Source of the DNA: Helicobacter ailurogastricus
GTDB taxonomy: Bacteria; Campylobacterota; Campylobacteria; Campylobacterales; Helicobacteraceae
NCBI RefSeq assembly: GCF_001282945.1
Contig: NZ_CDMG01000009.1
Coordinates: 113,620-177,619 of the forward strand
Direction of reading: 5' to 3'
DNA: 64,000 bases
Part shown: positions 39,065 through 45,737 of the stretch, piece after piece
Position numbering within the stretch: the stretch's first letter is position 1
How the letters are laid out: the number at the start of each line of letters is the position of its first letter
Translations under genes and position numbers: made by a program
Notes under the pieces: model-generated
Database searches by the model: none
Told to the model about the DNA's origin: nothing
The model's input: the letters and a program-made list of their open reading frames with translations, nothing else

Positions 39065-39414
39065 TGCGCCACCAAAATCGTTTTAGAAAACTGGGCCGCA
39101 CCAGCGCCCACAGGAAGGCACTTTTAAAAAACCTAGCCATCGCCCTCATTGAGCATGGCAAAATTGAAACGGGGGTTTGCAAGGCCAAGGAATTGCAAAG
39201 CTACATTGAAAAGCTGGTAACAACCGCCCGTAAGGGGGATTTTAATGCCCACCGCTATGTCTTTGCCTATTTGCAAAATAAAGAAGCCACGCACAAACTT
39301 GTAACCGAGCTTGCGCCCAAATACGCCGAGCGCAAGGGGGGCTACACCCGTATCCACAGAAGCGCCATCCGCCGAGGGGACGCGTCCGTGCTCGCCCAAA
39401 TCGCCTTTGTTTAA
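39064..39414 (+). CDS. rplQ: 50S ribosomal protein L17
   Basis: 116-residue protein. It begins [20 protein letters not shown] and contains the conserved [20 protein letters not shown] (about 91-110). Last ribosomal gene of the run; its stop overlaps a small membrane-protein start (TAATG). Confidence 0.97.
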   Translation: MRHQNRFRKLGRTSAHRKALLKNLAIALIEHGKIETGVCKAKELQSYIEKLVTTARKGDFNAHRYVFAYLQNKEATHKLVTELAPKYAERKGGYTRIHRSAIRRGDASVLAQIAFV

Positions 39415-39578
39415 TGGAATTTTTAGGCTTTCTAGCCACTTTGAGCGTGGTGGGGGTTTTACTTTTTAAGCCCACCCTGGAAAAGCTTGCTTTCTCTATC
39501 TTTGTGGGGGCGTGGCTCGTGGAGCTTGCCATGTTTGTTGCCCACACTTCTACACTCTTACCGAATATGAACTTATAA
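39414..39578 (+). CDS. small two-helix membrane protein downstream of rplQ
   Basis: 54-residue ORF whose ATG overlaps the rplQ stop (TAATG), suggesting translational coupling to the ribosomal operon. It begins [20 protein letters not shown] and has two hydrophobic segments (about 4-18 and 27-45) joined by a short PTLEK turn, ending TSTLLPNMNL. The composition is clearly that of an inner-membrane protein and not of random sequence. No domain is recognised and the function is unknown. It ends 41 bases before the restriction-modification gene. Confidence 0.65.
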   Translation: MEFLGFLATLSVVGVLLFKPTLEKLAFSIFVGAWLVELAMFVAHTSTLLPNMNL

Positions 39579-39619
39579 ACCCTCCCCAACCTTTTGTTAA
39601 GTGCCAAGTAAGGATCCTC

Positions 39620-42385
39620 ATGGACTTCTTAAGCTTACCCGAAGAGCCCCTAAAAAACGCCATAAGAGAGCACTACTTTAAGGGCTTTATCTGCAGTGGG
39701 GATAAAATCGATTTTCGAATCAGTACCTCCCCAACAGATCTCTTTAACAAAGAGCTCACCCCTTTACTTTGGGCAGAAGCCAAGGCGGGCACTTACGATC
39801 TCAACAAAGCCCTCACGCAATTAGTGCTTACGATTTTAAAGCACCAGCACGAAACTTTGCCCCCCTTTTTAGGGGCGTTTAATGGGGCGTGTTTTGGCGT
39901 GCTAGAAATCCAAAAATTAGAGCCCCTACTCAAAGAACTCTCTAAAAAGACCTACAAAGAAGCCCCGAGTAACCATAATTCTAAAGAGTTTAAGGAAGTG
40001 GAAAGTCTTTTAAGCCCCCTTTTAAAGGCACACCTTGTGATTTTTGCCTACCAACAACACACAAAAGAACTTAAAGACTTCATCCAGTCCTTACACTCCA
40101 AGCCTGCCCTACAAACCCAAATCACTAGAGAGAACTTTAAAGACATTTTCGATAAATGGCTGATCTGTGTCAAACCCTCCATCAACCTTGATTGGGAGCA
40201 AGCCCAAAAGGTGGATATTTTAGAAGCGGATTTTTATTTGGCAGACTTGTTGAGCCAAGACAACCACACCCTCTTGGACTTGAGCACGCTTTTAAGGGGC
40301 GACCATTACGAATTTAACGAAAAAGTCAATCCCCTCACCAAAGCCCTCAATGTCGATAAAACGGGCTTTAACGACCACCAAGAAGCCCACAAAGCCTTTT
40401 GGAAACTTTATAAACGCCCGCCCGAGAAAGAATACCGCCACCGCATCACCAACAGACGAGACTTGCTGGTGGGCAAACGGGAGTTTCGGGGGGCGTTTTA
40501 CACCCCTAGAATTTGGGCGGACAAGTCTAAAAAATATTTAAAGGCAATCTTGGGCCAAGACTATGAAAATGATTATATCCTTTGGGATTTGGCCGCGGGC
40601 ACGGGCAATTTATTGGTGGGCTTAGACAACCCCTATAAAGTCTATGCCAGCACGATAGACCCCAGCGACATTAAAATCATGAAAGTTAGAGCCAAAGACC
40701 CCAGCGACCCCTTAAAAATTGCCCCAGAGAATATTTTCCGCTTTGACTTTTTAAGACATGGGTTTTTTGGCAAATCCACAGACCAAGACCCCAAATTGCC
40801 CGAAAGCCTGCAAGCGATCTTAAAAGACCCCAAGCAACTCTCTAAACTCATCATTTACATCAACCCCCCTTACGCCGAAGCCGGGAGCAAAACCCAAATG
40901 AGCGGCACGGGCGCAAATAAGGACGGCGTAGCCGGCTCAGAAATAGCGACAAAATACGCCCAAGAATTAGGCAAAGCCAAAAACGAAGTTTTTGCCCAAT
41001 TTTTCATGCGGATTATCAAGGAAATCGCCGGGGGAGCACAAAGCGAAGAAAAGCAAGGCAACGAAACGCTATGCGAAGAAAAGCTATGCGAAGAAAAGCT
41101 ATGCTTTTCTCCCCAAAAGGGCAAACCCAACCAAAAGGAACCCCCCCTACAAGAGGGGGCGGGCTCTTACCAGCGTTGGTACCACACAAATTTAAGCCCC
41201 CTAAAAGAGAGCTTAATGTATAATACTCGCTTAGAGCCCTTACCATGTTTAGACATGGGTGGCTCCTTGGAAGGAAGTTTGCCCCTTTCACAGGGGCGGT
41301 TGTACTCTACCCAAACTCCCCTTAAACCCTATGGCCCCATCCTAGCCAGTTTCTCTACGCTCAAGTACCTCAACTCTAGCAATTTTAAAGCGTTTAGAGA
41401 GCACTTTAACGCCCGCTTTTTGGGCGGCTTTATGTGCCCGGGAAACAGCTTTGACAATGTCAAGGGAGAGTTTCCCATTGGGTTTCTCTGTTGGGATTTG
41501 GGCGCTAAAGAGCCCATCGAAGAGGTCAGGCTAGACATTTACAACGCCAGCGGAGAGCGCCTAGGGATGAAAGAGTTTCGGGCGTGGGACAATATGCCTA
41601 GCATCAACCAATGGATACGCCACTTTACAAAAGTCCAAGAACCGCATTTGGGCTACCTTATCACGCTAGGCGTGGATTTTCAAAACAACAACAAAGTTTG
41701 TATGACTAACAAACGCAATAACGGGCACGATATGCACCTTGTCATCACCCCCCATAACCTAATCCCCCTCAGTGTCTATTTTTCCGTCCGCCATTGCACC
41801 CTCCACACATGGATTAACCACAATGACCAATTTTATGCACCCTACAACGACACATGGCAGGCCGACACCGACTTTTTAGGCTCTTGCTTGGTGTTTATGT
41901 TGTTTCATGGCAAAAACCGCATTTCTACCCAGTACGGAGCAAATCATTTCATCCCTTTTACGGAAAAAGAAGTCAATCCCAAGGGGAGTTACATCCACCA
42001 CACGCTCTTAAATTTTCTAAGCGGCAAAGATAAAGCCTTGTTAAGCGGGGTGTTGCCCCCATCGCCACAAAAAAAGCTTTTCGCCCAGCCCACGCCAGCC
42101 CCCATGCAGGCTTGCCCGACTTTTACCGCAGCCACCCAATCTGTGCTAGAAGCCGGACGCAAACTCTACCGCCACTACCACAGCCAAGAGCGCTCTAATC
42201 CCAACGCCAGCCTTTACGACATCAAGGAATTTTTTAGCGGACGGGATGGCAGTGGCAAGCTCAACCCCCCACACAAGGCCAAAGACCCCCACTATAAAGA
42301 GCTTTACGCCACGCTCAAGGTAAGTTTAGACACATTAGCTCAAGAATTACAGCCTAAAGTCTATGCATACGGGTTTTTGCGCTAA
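39620..42385 (+). CDS. type IIG restriction-modification enzyme (fused nuclease/N6-adenine methyltransferase) carrying an in-frame insertion
   Basis: 921-residue protein. The start ATG at 39620 follows AAGGAT; the frame extends upstream over the 54-residue ORF but without a ribosome site. The N-terminal part (1-150) has a PD-(D/E)xK-like nuclease signature: GDKIDFRI, then LLWAEAKAG at about 49-57. The gamma-class methyltransferase core follows, with motif I DLAAGTGN (323-330) and motif IV NPPY (415-418). After IIKEI (about 464-468) the expected continuation ILASFSTLKYLNS resumes only near residue 574. The roughly 100 residues between are low-complexity and atypical, and overlap the antisense AapA-like module. 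The C-terminal third should hold the target-recognition domain. It is the only restriction system in the window; activity with the insertion is uncertain. Confidence 0.85.
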   Translation: MDFLSLPEEPLKNAIREHYFKGFICSGDKIDFRISTSPTDLFNKELTPLLWAEAKAGTYDLNKALTQLVLTILKHQHETLPPFLGAFNGACFGVLEIQKLEPLLKELSKKTYKEAPSNHNSKEFKEVESLLSPLLKAHLVIFAYQQHTKELKDFIQSLHSKPALQTQITRENFKDIFDKWLICVKPSINLDWEQAQKVDILEADFYLADLLSQDNHTLLDLSTLLRGDHYEFNEKVNPLTKALNVDKTGFNDHQEAHKAFWKLYKRPPEKEYRHRITNRRDLLVGKREFRGAFYTPRIWADKSKKYLKAILGQDYENDYILWDLAAGTGNLLVGLDNPYKVYASTIDPSDIKIMKVRAKDPSDPLKIAPENIFRFDFLRHGFFGKSTDQDPKLPESLQAILKDPKQLSKLIIYINPPYAEAGSKTQMSGTGANKDGVAGSEIATKYAQELGKAKNEVFAQFFMRIIKEIAGGAQSEEKQGNETLCEEKLCEEKLCFSPQKGKPNQKEPPLQEGAGSYQRWYHTNLSPLKESLMYNTRLEPLPCLDMGGSLEGSLPLSQGRLYSTQTPLKPYGPILASFSTLKYLNSSNFKAFREHFNARFLGGFMCPGNSFDNVKGEFPIGFLCWDLGAKEPIEEVRLDIYNASGERLGMKEFRAWDNMPSINQWIRHFTKVQEPHLGYLITLGVDFQNNNKVCMTNKRNNGHDMHLVITPHNLIPLSVYFSVRHCTLHTWINHNDQFYAPYNDTWQADTDFLGSCLVFMLFHGKNRISTQYGANHFIPFTEKEVNPKGSYIHHTLLNFLSGKDKALLSGVLPPSPQKKLFAQPTPAPMQACPTFTAATQSVLEAGRKLYRHYHSQERSNPNASLYDIKEFFSGRDGSGKLNPPHKAKDPHYKELYATLKVSLDTLAQELQPKVYAYGFLR
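41072..41101 (+). repeat. 15-bp tandem repeat (two perfect copies plus degenerate copies)
   Basis: Two contiguous copies of TGCGAAGAAAAGCTA (41072-41086, 41087-41101), with degenerate relatives just upstream at 41042-41071. They encode repeated Cys-Glu-Glu-Lys-Leu in the type IIG frame and form the left edge of the foreign insertion. Confidence 0.8.
41092..41110 (-). terminator. 8-bp hairpin at the likely 3' end of the aapA-like transcript
   Basis: AGAAAAGC-(3)-GCTTTTCT, a perfect 8-bp inverted repeat whose 3' arm on the minus strand is U-rich. It would end a minus-strand RNA of about 240 bases starting near 41330, close to the known size of full-length AapA mRNA (about 250 bases). Confidence 0.5.
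41143..41159 (-). terminator. G/C-rich hairpin downstream of the aapA-like ORF
   Basis: On the minus strand CCCCCT-(5)-AGGGGG forms a 6-bp stem, 8 bases after the toxin stop codon. It is followed by GGTTCCTTTTGG, which contains a sequence partly complementary to the toxin ribosome binding site. It may be part of the 3' structure that closes AapA-type mRNAs. Confidence 0.5.
41167..41256 (-). CDS. AapA-like type I toxin peptide
   Basis: 29-residue ORF antisense within the type IIG gene. It begins MSKHGKGSKRVLYIKLSF and continues R-G-L-K-F-V, ending in a Trp/Tyr/Arg-rich tail. The landmarks KHGK, Ser, LY-x-K-x-SF and G-x-K-x-V line up residue by residue with the H. pylori AapA1 peptide, a membrane-depolarising toxin; the last five residues diverge. 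Shine-Dalgarno AAGGAG (41263-41268) is 6 bases before the ATG. That site can pair in a short UCCU/AGGA stem, and the ATG lies in a perfect 6-bp hairpin (41243-41258), matching the metastable hairpins that delay AapA translation. A TATAAT for an antisense RNA lies inside its codons. The family assignment is from memory of AapA1; the ORF, site and structures are read directly. Confidence 0.82.
   Translation of the reverse strand: MSKHGKGSKRVLYIKLSFRGLKFVWYQRW
41219..41224 (+). promoter_or_regulatory. -10 element of the IsoA-like antitoxin RNA
   Basis: Perfect TATAAT on the plus strand, preceded by TG, lying within codons 11-13 of the toxin ORF. H. pylori IsoA promoters occupy the same place, inside the aapA coding sequence on the opposite strand. 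The predicted start is near 41231. Confidence 0.75.
41231..41299 (+). ncRNA. IsoA-like antisense antitoxin RNA (ends approximate)
   Basis: Predicted 70-80 base RNA reading from the TATAAT at 41219-41224 across the 5' half of the toxin message, including its start codon and ribosome binding site. Stem-loops seen are CCATGT-TTAG-ACATGG (41243-41258), a short CCTT-GGAAGG element (41265-41274) and GCCCC-(7)-GGGGC (41281-41297), the last a likely terminator although only a few Us follow. In H. pylori IsoA1 is about 80 bases, is constitutive and forms a duplex with aapA1 mRNA that RNase III destroys. Here it runs in the same direction as the host gene, so read-through transcripts of that gene would also carry the antitoxin sequence. 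Confidence 0.68.
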
Positions 42386-42403
42386 AAAAGCCAAAGGCTT
42401 TTT
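42385..42403 (+). terminator. rho-independent terminator of the type IIG gene
   Basis: AAAAAGCC-AAA-GGCTTTTT, an 8-bp stem with 3-base loop ending in a T-run, beginning at the last base of the stop codon. Confidence 0.8.
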
Positions 42404-42424
42404 ACAAGTTTAAACGCTGTTTAA

Positions 42425-42859
42425 CCCCATTTAAGGCCACCGATAAAAGAGGGCAATGTCATCAACACCGCCCAGCTCAAGGTGATTAAGGACACAAAGG
42501 GGTTACTAGAAGATCGCTACTTAGAGGCGGGGGTGGATTTGCGCATGCCCTATGAGGATTACAAACACCATAAAGAAAACCTAGAAAAAATGGTCGCAAA
42601 GGGCGGAGATGAAGCGCAGAAGGCGCAGAAGGTCCTAGATAAACTCAACGCTAATAACACGACTAACCGCTGGATATGCGAAAACCCTAGAGTCAGCGCG
42701 TTGATTTTAACCAGCGGGGTGGTGTGGGAAATCAAGGACGCGTACGCCAAGCACCCCATAGATACGGATACCTCTGGCGGTACGCTCTCCACTAAAAATA
42801 TGCAGGATGTGCAAAAAACGCTTGAAAACCCTAACCGCACGGGCAAATTGCGTTGGTAG
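42425..42859 (+). pseudogene. probable C-terminal remnant of an unidentified protein
   Basis: Open frame without a convincing start: the frame is open from 42425, and the only candidates are a GTG at 42482 with poor spacing or an ATG 21 codons later. The product (about 125-144 residues) is hydrophilic and helical in its first half (LLEDRYLEAGVDLRM, then KHHKENLEKMVAKGGDEAQK). A compact second half contains ENPRVSALILTSGVVWEIKD and ends NPNRTGKLRW. Coding composition looks genuine and no domain is recognised. Lying between the type IIG terminator and convergent flgK, it is best read as the tail of a gene truncated when the island formed. It could still be a small intact gene. Confidence 0.45.
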
Positions 42860-42877
42860 CTTAAAAGCACCAAGCCC

Positions 42878-44701
42878 CTATTGTTTCATCTCCAGCAAGG
42901 TTTCAATCATGCGATCGACCGCTGTAACGACTTTGGCATTAGCGGCGTAACCGCTTTGAAACTTAATGAGATTCACCATCTCTTCATCGGTGCTGACCCC
43001 TGAGATCGCTTGTTGTTCTTTTTTGATGACATGTAAAATCGCATCCTTGCTCTCTAGGGTCTTTTTGGCGTGTTCGGCTTGAGTATGCACTTGACCCACA
43101 AGAAATTCGTAGTAGTTCTCGATTGTCATGGGTTTGTTGTCTAGCTTATTGTCTTTGTAAAAATCCACTTTATCGTACTGGAGTTGTTGCATCATGTTGG
43201 CGACATCAAAATTGCCATCAATGGGGGCAAGCCACGGGCGCAAAGCGGTGGGCTCTTTGCGGTAGGTGTCGTTGATTTTAATGTCTCTGGCACTATCTCC
43301 TTCAAAGAAGGTGTTTAAGCCCAGCGCACCTGTCAAGTTTGTGCCATGGTCTTTAAGCGACACAAACAGCCCTTGAGAAGAGTTTTTGGGCTGGATGGTG
43401 AATTGTTTGGCATCGTTGTCGTAGTGCGCCACGAAGTAGTCGTTAAAATCGTTGGTGGTGTTGTTGTCGTGGTTGTCGTCCGTGTCGGCGTTGATTTGGG
43501 CGATCACATCGTTCATAGTGGTGATGGGGGTGATGTTGATCGTTTTTTTGGCGATCACTTGCCCATTGGTGTTGTAGGCGAGCAGGTCAAACGAGCCCGT
43601 TTTGATGTTGTGGTTGGTGTCTTTTAAGGCTTCATCGCCTTGAAAGTCCATGATGTGCCCCTCGATGTTGTGCGCGGCGCTTTGGGCGTAGATGGCGTTG
43701 GTGGCTTGAATCAACCCCTTGGCAAAAGTGTCTAGGCGGTCGATGTAGGTTTGCAATTTGCCCTTTCTTGTGCCATGCGAGCCGTCATTATACACGCCCA
43801 TCAACGCCCCGACTTTGCCCTGATCGATCTTGTCGGTGATATTGACGACCTTAAAATCATCGCCCCTAAAGTAGATTTGGGCAAGTTGGTTTTCATTTTT
43901 GTTTTGTTCAACCACTAGGGGGTGAAAGATGGCCCCATCCACGATGTTAAACCCATACCCCACATTGAAAACATAGCCATCGTCAAAGTCGGCGGTTTTA
44001 ATGTCGTTTAAGGAGTAGGTTTGGATGTGGTTTTTCGTTACATTACCCCCGATGAGTTCTTTTAAGTGAAACTCGAGTTGGTCGCGTCTGTCGCGCAATT
44101 CGTTGGCTTGCTTGAGGGTTTTAGCGTCCTCCATTTCTTTAAGGTGCTTGTTGATGTTGGCAATTTCTCTGCCGAGGCGATTGACCTCTGTGATGGTGCT
44201 GGTGAGCTCATGGCTAGCCTTTTTCTGCAAATTAACAAGGCGCGCGCGGGCATCGTGGATGCTTCGAGTGAGGGTCTTGGTTTTTTGCACGAGGGCTTGC
44301 TTGGTGGCAGGAGATTTTGCGTCCTTGGCTAAATCTTTCCACGCGTTGAAGTAGTCTTGCAAATCTGTATGCACGCCCACTTCGTCCATGTCAGGGAAGT
44401 AAGAGGAGGCTTCGCGCAAATTGTCAAACTGGGTGCTGTAATAAGCTTGTTCTTGTTTGGCATGCGCGTAGCGGGCAAAGACAAATTCATCGTGTGTGCG
44501 CTGGATGCTTTGGACATTCACCCCCATGTTCATGTTGCGGTTGGTGTACATGAGGGTGCTTTGGGGCGTGGCGATCACACGCTGGCGGCTGTAAAATTCA
44601 TCGTTGGCATTGGAGATGTTGTTGCCCGTCACATCTACCATGACTTGGTGGGCTTGTAAGCCCGTGTAAGAAGTGTTTAAAGTCGCAAAAATTCCGCCCA
44701 T
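42878..44701 (-). CDS. flgK: flagellar hook-associated protein 1 (FlgK)
   Basis: 607-residue hook-filament junction protein, about the length of H. pylori FlgK (HP1119). The N-terminal axial motif ATLNTSYTGLQAHQVMVDVTGNNISNANDEFYSRQ (about 7-41, split) and the C-terminal EMVNLIKFQSGYAANAKVVT (about 575-594) are the flagellar rod/hook coiled-coil signatures. The middle is variable and contains an Asp/Asn-rich low-complexity stretch (about 405-418) encoded by GTTG/GTCG-like repeats. It starts 9 bases after flgN, so they form one transcript. Confidence 0.96.
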   Translation of the reverse strand: MGGIFATLNTSYTGLQAHQVMVDVTGNNISNANDEFYSRQRVIATPQSTLMYTNRNMNMGVNVQSIQRTHDEFVFARYAHAKQEQAYYSTQFDNLREASSYFPDMDEVGVHTDLQDYFNAWKDLAKDAKSPATKQALVQKTKTLTRSIHDARARLVNLQKKASHELTSTITEVNRLGREIANINKHLKEMEDAKTLKQANELRDRRDQLEFHLKELIGGNVTKNHIQTYSLNDIKTADFDDGYVFNVGYGFNIVDGAIFHPLVVEQNKNENQLAQIYFRGDDFKVVNITDKIDQGKVGALMGVYNDGSHGTRKGKLQTYIDRLDTFAKGLIQATNAIYAQSAAHNIEGHIMDFQGDEALKDTNHNIKTGSFDLLAYNTNGQVIAKKTINITPITTMNDVIAQINADTDDNHDNNTTNDFNDYFVAHYDNDAKQFTIQPKNSSQGLFVSLKDHGTNLTGALGLNTFFEGDSARDIKINDTYRKEPTALRPWLAPIDGNFDVANMMQQLQYDKVDFYKDNKLDNKPMTIENYYEFLVGQVHTQAEHAKKTLESKDAILHVIKKEQQAISGVSTDEEMVNLIKFQSGYAANAKVVTAVDRMIETLLEMKQ

Positions 44702-44710
44702 AAAACCCCC

Positions 44711-45139
44711 TTAAGCCTGTACTTGTAAAAAGCTGCTATTGACGGTCTTTTGGTTGTAATAGCCTGTGCTCTCGTGCGGCACAATTTGTTGCATGAGCTT
44801 AGAGTAAAAATCCGACACTGCAAAGACGATGCGGGCGTAGTCGGCGTTGATCTCTTTAAGCTGGGTTAAGAGCTGGCGCATTTCTTTTAAAAGGCGTGAG
44901 CCACGCTCATCTAGCAAGTTGGCTAAAGGCGTGCCGGGGTTTTTTTCCATCAAGACCAACATCTCTTGGTCAAAAAGGGCTTTGCAGTTTTCAAAAGAAG
45001 CGATGCGCTCTTTCTTAAGGCCGTTGCGGGTAAAAACCGCCTCGTGGTTGGCTTCTTTAATGTCTTCTAAGTCTTGGGAGGTGAGTTGGATGAGAGTTTG
45101 CAAATCCTGCACAGACTGCTCAAGATAGCTGTAAAGCAT
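44711..45139 (-). CDS. FlgN-like flagellar chaperone (HP1120-like)
   Basis: 142-residue, mostly helical, acidic-basic cytoplasmic protein directly upstream of flgK, the usual position of the FlgK/FlgL export chaperone FlgN. The start at ATG 45139 is chosen because AAAGGG is 6 bases upstream; an in-frame GTG two codons earlier is inside that site. The helices around YLEQSVQDLQTLIQLTSQDL and LLKEMRQLLTQLKEINADYA resemble FlgN family coiled coils. The C-terminal GYYNQKTVNSSF is also FlgN-like. The assignment is by position and helical pattern, matching HP1120 next to flgK in H. pylori. Confidence 0.75.
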   Translation of the reverse strand: MLYSYLEQSVQDLQTLIQLTSQDLEDIKEANHEAVFTRNGLKKERIASFENCKALFDQEMLVLMEKNPGTPLANLLDERGSRLLKEMRQLLTQLKEINADYARIVFAVSDFYSKLMQQIVPHESTGYYNQKTVNSSFLQVQA

Positions 45140-45199
45140 GCGCACCCTTTAAATGGCTTCATACCAAGCTACCTCTTAAATCAAACGCTCGGTATCGCC

Positions 45200-45400
45200 T
45201 TAGCCAAGCAAATCCTGTGCCATTTTGTGGGCCGTTTTATCCATATCAACCTTGTAATGCCCATCTTCCACGGCCTTTTTGATTTGGGCGACCCGATCGG
45301 CTTCATGGGCTTGGGTGGCGGCGGTGTGGGCGGTGTGGCGGGAGCCGTGTGAAGGGCCGATGTGGCTAAAAGAAGGGGCTGTTCCTACGGGCTTGACCAT
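45200..45400 (-). CDS. flgM: anti-sigma-28 factor FlgM
   Basis: 66-residue FlgM. The C-terminal sigma-binding half is conserved (RVAQIKKAVEDGHYKVDMDK, then AHKMAQDLLG). The N-terminus is His/Ala/Thr-rich and probably disordered. In Helicobacter FlgM holds FliA (sigma-28) inactive and is linked to flagellar length control through FlhA. A sigma-28 promoter sits 28 bases upstream. H. pylori has a methyltransferase gene (HP1121) between flgM and the flgN homologue; none is present here, only a 60-base gap. Confidence 0.88.
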   Translation of the reverse strand: MVKPVGTAPSFSHIGPSHGSRHTAHTAATQAHEADRVAQIKKAVEDGHYKVDMDKTAHKMAQDLLG

Positions 45401-45427
45401 GGAAAATCCTTTCTAAAATTTCGGGCT

Positions 45428-45452
45428 ATATCGGCTAAAAGACAGATTTTTA
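45428..45452 (-). promoter_or_regulatory. sigma-28 (FliA) promoter of flgM
   Basis: On the minus strand TAAA (45449-45452), 13 bases, then GCCGATAT (45428-45435), which matches the flagellar sigma-28 consensus -10 GCCGATAA except at the last base. It would let FliA drive its own anti-sigma factor. Confidence 0.75.
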
Positions 45453-45463
45453 AACAACTGCGA

Positions 45464-45661
45464 TCAACGCATCCTTTTTGACAATTCTTGGCGCAACTCT
45501 TTTGCGCTCGTGGGGGCTTTTCTAGCATTGTCTAAAGTCGAAAACATAGATTGCGAATTGCTGAAAGTATAGACCAATAACAGCAACAACGCACAACAAA
45601 AAAGCAGAAAAGTGACGGTCGGCACTAACCAAACATGCAGTCTAAACCGCGTTTTTTTCAT
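45464..45661 (-). CDS. small single-pass membrane protein in the flagellar cluster
   Basis: 65-residue ORF. The basic N-terminus (MKKTRFRLH) is followed by one long hydrophobic helix (about 10-31), then a short charged tail with ARKAPTSAKELRQELSKRMR. A good ribosome site (GGAG, 6 bases from the ATG) supports translation. It is divergent from csd3 and 63 bases upstream of flgM. No family is recognised; it could be a membrane accessory of peptidoglycan or flagellar machinery by position only. Confidence 0.55.
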   Translation of the reverse strand: MKKTRFRLHVWLVPTVTFLLFCCALLLLLVYTFSNSQSMFSTLDNARKAPTSAKELRQELSKRMR

Positions 45662-45702
45662 TGTGCTCTCCGTAAAAGTTTTATTTATAAGCTATTCTAT
45701 AC

Positions 45703-45708
45703 TACAAT
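45703..45708 (+). promoter_or_regulatory. candidate -10 element for csd3
   Basis: TACAAT overlapping TATACT (45698-45703) in the 76-base divergent gap, about 30 bases before the csd3 start. A weak sequence-only call. Confidence 0.4.
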
Positions 45709-45737
45709 CCAGTTTTTTTCAATAAGGACAATGCGCG

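Noticed and set aside
39512..39619. Extended N-terminus for the type IIG protein.
   Set aside because: The extra codons overlap the 54-residue ORF in another frame, and AAGGAT precedes the ATG at 39620.
45140..45199. Sigma-54 promoter upstream of the flgN-flgK genes.
   Set aside because: The best match (TTGGTATGAAGCCATT) lacks the essential GG/GC spacing of -24/-12 elements.
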